Below are positions 9,467 to 11,304 of a DNA stretch of 11,304 bases, one piece after another. Location of the stretch: contig USPT01000024.1 of assembly GCA_900556705.1 (NCBI GenBank), positions 1-11,304 of the forward strand, in the 5' to 3' direction. Position 1 is the first letter of the stretch, and each line of letters opens with the position of its first letter. The notes under the pieces were generated by a model that saw nothing but the letters and a program-made list of their open reading frames with translations, did no database searches and was not told where the DNA came from. The stretch is from an uncultured Collinsella sp. Lineage in GTDB: Bacteria; Actinomycetota; Coriobacteriia; Coriobacteriales; Coriobacteriaceae. The translations under genes were made by a program, and so were the position numbers.

Positions 9467-9488
9467 AACTACAAACAAACAGTTGAAC

Positions 9489-9517
9489 ATAATACGCCAT
9501 CGACGCGGGCAGGTGAA
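9489..9517 (-). promoter_or_regulatory. Candidate promoter of the rpsP operon
   Basis: On the minus strand TTCACC (9512-9517; 4 of 6 to the -35 consensus) and TATTAT (9489-9494; 5 of 6 to the -10) are separated by an optimal 17 bp. Transcription would start near 9482 and give a leader of about 50 nt. A second, weaker pair further upstream, TTGCAA (9584-9589) and TAAGAT (9562-9567) with 16 bp between, could be another promoter. Confidence 0.6.
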
Positions 9518-9551
9518 GTCCGTGAGACCAACTTCTTCGGTGTAGTCGAGG

Positions 9552-9587
9552 GCAAATCCATATCTTAGACAAGAATTCGGGATTTGC
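9552..9587. repeat. Inverted repeat between dinB and rpsP
   Basis: GCAAATCC (9552-9559) and GGATTTGC (9580-9587) are perfect 8-bp inverted arms separated by 20 bp. The region lies between the two divergent genes, overlaps the weaker upstream rpsP promoter candidate, and is about 35 bp upstream of the dinB -10. A two-site operator for a dimeric regulator is possible. A hairpin with a 20-nt loop is less likely to matter. No regulator is identified. Confidence 0.4.
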
Positions 9588-9621
9588 AAGCACATACACG
9601 CACCCCACATGAGCTGCGCGG

Positions 9622-9627
9622 TATACT
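9622..9627 (+). promoter_or_regulatory. -10 box of dinB
   Basis: TATACT (5 of 6 to consensus) ends six nt before the first in-frame ATG of dinB (9634). A start point about seven nt downstream would fall on that ATG. I see no recognisable -35 at 17-18 bp (the hexamers there are CGCACC and ACGCAC). No LexA-type operator is visible. Confidence 0.45.
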
Positions 9628-9633
9628 CATGAC

Positions 9634-10887
9634 ATGGAAAGACGCGAACATACATACGGTTATGAGGATGCCATGGGCGTCACGCCGCCTCCCTGGACGG
9701 GTCCGGCGGTGGGCCTGATGGACCTTGATGCGTTTTTTGCGAGCGTGGAAATGCTCGATCATCCCGAATGGCGAGGAAAGCCGCTCATCGTGGGCGGAGA
9801 CGCCGATTCGCGTGGCGTCGTGTCCACGTGTTCATATGAGGCACGTCGCTTTGGCGTGCACTCTGCCATGGCCTCGGCCGAGGCGCGGCGCTTGTGCCCG
9901 CAAGCCATTTGGACGCATGGGCATTTTGATCGCTACCGCGAGGTGAGCGCGCAGGTCATGGCGATTCTTGCCGAGGAGACGCCGCGCGTGGAGCGCGTAT
10001 CCATCGACGAAGCCTTTATCGATATCACACCGGGTCGCTTTGCACCCGAAGACCCGCTGCTGGTTGCGCGACGTATAAGCGACCGCGTGGCAGGACTGGG
10101 AGTGACCTGTTCCATTGGCGTGGGCTGCAACAAGACGGTCGCAAAGATCGCAAGCGAGCGGGATAAGCCGTTTGGGCTGACCATCGTGCGCCCCGGAACC
10201 GAGCAGCGCTTTTTGGCCGCGCTGCCGGTATCTGCCATGAGCGGCATCGGGCGCTCGGCCGAGGAGCGACTGCGCCGCATGCGCATCTACACCCTCGGCG
10301 AGCTATCACGTGCACCGGAATCCACCTTGGCCTCTATTTTTGGCGTCAACGGCGAACGCATGCGCCAGCGTGCGCTGGGACTCGAAATCTCCGAAGTCAC
10401 GAGCCTCGATGAAGAGCGCGAGGTCAAGTCGGTCAGCAATGAACGCACCTTTGCTAAAGATTTAACTGAGCGTGGGGATATTGAGGCGGCGATTGCACTG
10501 TTGGGAGAGTCAGTGGGACGCCGCCTGCGCCGTCAGGGGCTGACGGGTGCCACGGTAACGCTCAAGCTTAAGTATTCGTATGGCAGCGGGCGTACGGCAC
10601 AGCGCCGGCTGCCTCATCCGACCGACGATGAGAACATCTTCGTGGCGGTTGCACTCGAACTGCTCGACAACATCTGGCAGGATGGCATGCATGTTCGCTT
10701 GGCGGGCATCGGCATGAGCGACTTCGACCACCAAGGCGGCATCCAGACTGACCTGTTCTGCGAGATCGATGACCGCGGAGCCCAATCCAGCGACCGCCGC
10801 GACCTCTCCGTCGCCATCGACGCCGTCCGAGACAAATTCGGCGACACCGCCCTATCCTTCGGCCGCCAATCCCGCTTCGACGATTAG
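9634..10887 (+). CDS. dinB: DNA polymerase IV (Y-family translesion polymerase)
   Basis: This error-prone Y-family polymerase bypasses damaged bases. The frame gives 417 residues from ATG 9634. The palm carries MDLDAFFASVE (29-39) with metal ligand D30 and probable steric-gate F35. SIDEAFIDI (123-131) holds D125 and E126; the 95-residue spacing to D30 equals that of E. coli D8-D103. SYEARRFGVHSAM, the SIGVGCNKTVAKIAS block, and the helix-hairpin-helix VSAMSGIG (199-206) follow, then a little-finger domain. QTDLF (371-375) matches the beta-clamp binding motif and is followed by about 40 residues. A second start, ATG 9673 (residue 14), has GAGGA four nt upstream, whereas 9634 lacks any Shine-Dalgarno. 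Residues 1-27 lie outside the family core. It is divergent from rpsP and convergent with rsfS. Confidence 0.96.
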   Translation: MERREHTYGYEDAMGVTPPPWTGPAVGLMDLDAFFASVEMLDHPEWRGKPLIVGGDADSRGVVSTCSYEARRFGVHSAMASAEARRLCPQAIWTHGHFDRYREVSAQVMAILAEETPRVERVSIDEAFIDITPGRFAPEDPLLVARRISDRVAGLGVTCSIGVGCNKTVAKIASERDKPFGLTIVRPGTEQRFLAALPVSAMSGIGRSAEERLRRMRIYTLGELSRAPESTLASIFGVNGERMRQRALGLEISEVTSLDEEREVKSVSNERTFAKDLTERGDIEAAIALLGESVGRRLRRQGLTGATVTLKLKYSYGSGRTAQRRLPHPTDDENIFVAVALELLDNIWQDGMHVRLAGIGMSDFDHQGGIQTDLFCEIDDRGAQSSDRRDLSVAIDAVRDKFGDTALSFGRQSRFDD

Positions 10888-10896
10888 TCCCTGAGG

Positions 10897-10940
10897 CAAA
10901 AAGAAAGCCGGGTAGCTGCGGAAAACCGCAACTGCCCGGC
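10897..10940 (-). terminator. Intrinsic terminator of rsfS
   Basis: Arms 10907-10921 and 10926-10940 form a 15-bp stem with one mismatch and one G-U pair, closed by a 4-nt loop. On the minus strand it is followed by TTTCTTTTTG (10897-10906), so it terminates rsfS transcription, starting about 41 nt past the rsfS stop. It begins 9 bp after the dinB stop. On the plus strand no T-tract follows, so it is at best a poor terminator for dinB. Confidence 0.85.
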
Positions 10941-10951
10941 GATATGCGTGA

Positions 10952-10984
10952 GGGTAGCTAAACCCCGTCTCAAATGAGCTACTA
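10952..10984 (+). repeat. Interspersed hairpin-like repeat, copy downstream of dinB
   Basis: GTAGCT (10954-10959) and AGCTAC (10977-10982) are perfect 6-bp arms around a 17-nt loop. GGTAGCTAAA and CCGTCTCAAA match, in the same order, the copy at 2904-2953 downstream of ppsR; the spacing between blocks differs by a few bases. The right arm overlaps the rsfS stop codon (10982-10984). In both copies the element reads in the direction of the gene that ends before it. No T-tract follows on the plus strand. Confidence 0.55.
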
Positions 10985-11304
10985 GAGGAGATTGAGGGGG
11001 AGCTGGGGAGCGTCGCCCCAGAGTTTCTCGAGGCGGTAGAAGTCGCGGGCTTCGGGAGTGAAGACGTGGACGACAACCGAACCGTAGTCCATGAGCATCC
11101 AAGTCTTCTGCTCGCGGCCCTCGATGGAGAACGGATGCTCGCCGCAAGCCTCGGCGACCTTCTCCTCGATCTCGTCGACAATTGAATCGACCTGGCGGTT
11201 GTTGGCACCGGTGGCAAGCACAAAGTAGTCGCACACATCGGAAAGCTCGGTCAGGTCGAGCACCTGAACGTCCTCGCCCTTCTTGTCGTAGGCGGCCTGC
11301 GCGG
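10982..11304 (-). CDS. rsfS: Ribosomal silencing factor RsfS (5' end beyond window)
   Basis: RsfS (YbeB/Iojap family) binds uL14 on the 50S subunit and blocks subunit joining, lowering translation when nutrients are scarce. The window holds 106 complete codons. The conserved core is present: AYDKKGEDVQVLDL leads into SDVCDYFVLATGANNRQVDSI, followed by KTWMLMDYGSVVVHVFTPEA and FYRLEKLWGDAP. The GTG at 11263 is in frame but is not the likely start, because family-like residues continue upstream to the edge. The C-terminus ends PQLPLNLL, with the stop inside the neighbouring repeat. It is convergent with dinB and followed by a strong terminator. The gene before it, often nadD, is not in view. 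Confidence 0.95.
   Translation of the reverse strand, partial: AQAAYDKKGEDVQVLDLTELSDVCDYFVLATGANNRQVDSIVDEIEEKVAEACGEHPFSIEGREQKTWMLMDYGSVVVHVFTPEARDFYRLEKLWGDAPQLPLNLL

Noticed and set aside
9433..9468. Longer rpsP starting upstream of TTG 9432
   Set aside because: The 12 extra residues are foreign to bS16, and the extension would place the strong Shine-Dalgarno inside the gene.
9645..9662. Possible LexA (SOS) box near the dinB start
   Set aside because: CGAAC is followed by GGTT rather than GTTCG and at the wrong spacing for the CGAAC-N4-GTTCG consensus. It also lies inside the likely coding region.

Overview
The window is an ordinary, densely packed stretch of core chromosome from a high-GC bacterium. 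Gene order and composition best fit a Coriobacteriia, Collinsella-like actinobacterium: a two-subunit (alpha/beta) glycyl-tRNA synthetase, PPDK with its PpsR regulator, many GTG and TTG starts, and strong Shine-Dalgarno sites. The genus is inferred from memory of such genomes, not from a search. I see no mobile element, CRISPR array, tRNA or rRNA.

Layout: nine genes run leftwards on the minus strand from about 9.4 kb to the left edge, in the order rpsP, khpA, rimM, trmD, lepB, glyQ, glyS, ppsR, ppdK (cut by the edge, about 25-30 codons missing). The first five are nearly gapless and probably form one ribosome-assembly, tRNA-modification and secretion operon, served by a promoter at 9489-9517. 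glyQ and glyS follow 59 bp later, and ppsR 34 bp after glyS. A 298-bp, partly AT-rich gap precedes ppdK and holds a likely ppdK promoter. At the right, dinB (DNA polymerase IV) is divergent from rpsP and convergent with rsfS, whose 5' end lies beyond the window. A strong minus-strand terminator for rsfS sits just after dinB.

How they work together: bS16, KhpA, RimM and RsfS act on ribosome assembly or RNA binding. TrmD makes m1G37 in tRNA and GlyQS charges tRNA-Gly. LepB cleaves exported preproteins. PpsR and PPDK are a regulator and target pair: PpsR switches PPDK off and on through the Thr two residues before its catalytic His.

The less ordinary signals are non-coding: (1) a perfect dyad inside a 19-bp promoter spacer upstream of ppdK, a MerR-like layout; (2) a cluster of GGTAA motifs with near-helical spacing across the ppdK leader; (3) two copies of a short interspersed hairpin-like repeat at 3' gene ends; (4) an 8-bp-arm inverted repeat between dinB and rpsP; (5) a dinB -10 box that would give a leaderless mRNA. 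I found no convincing new multi-gene system.
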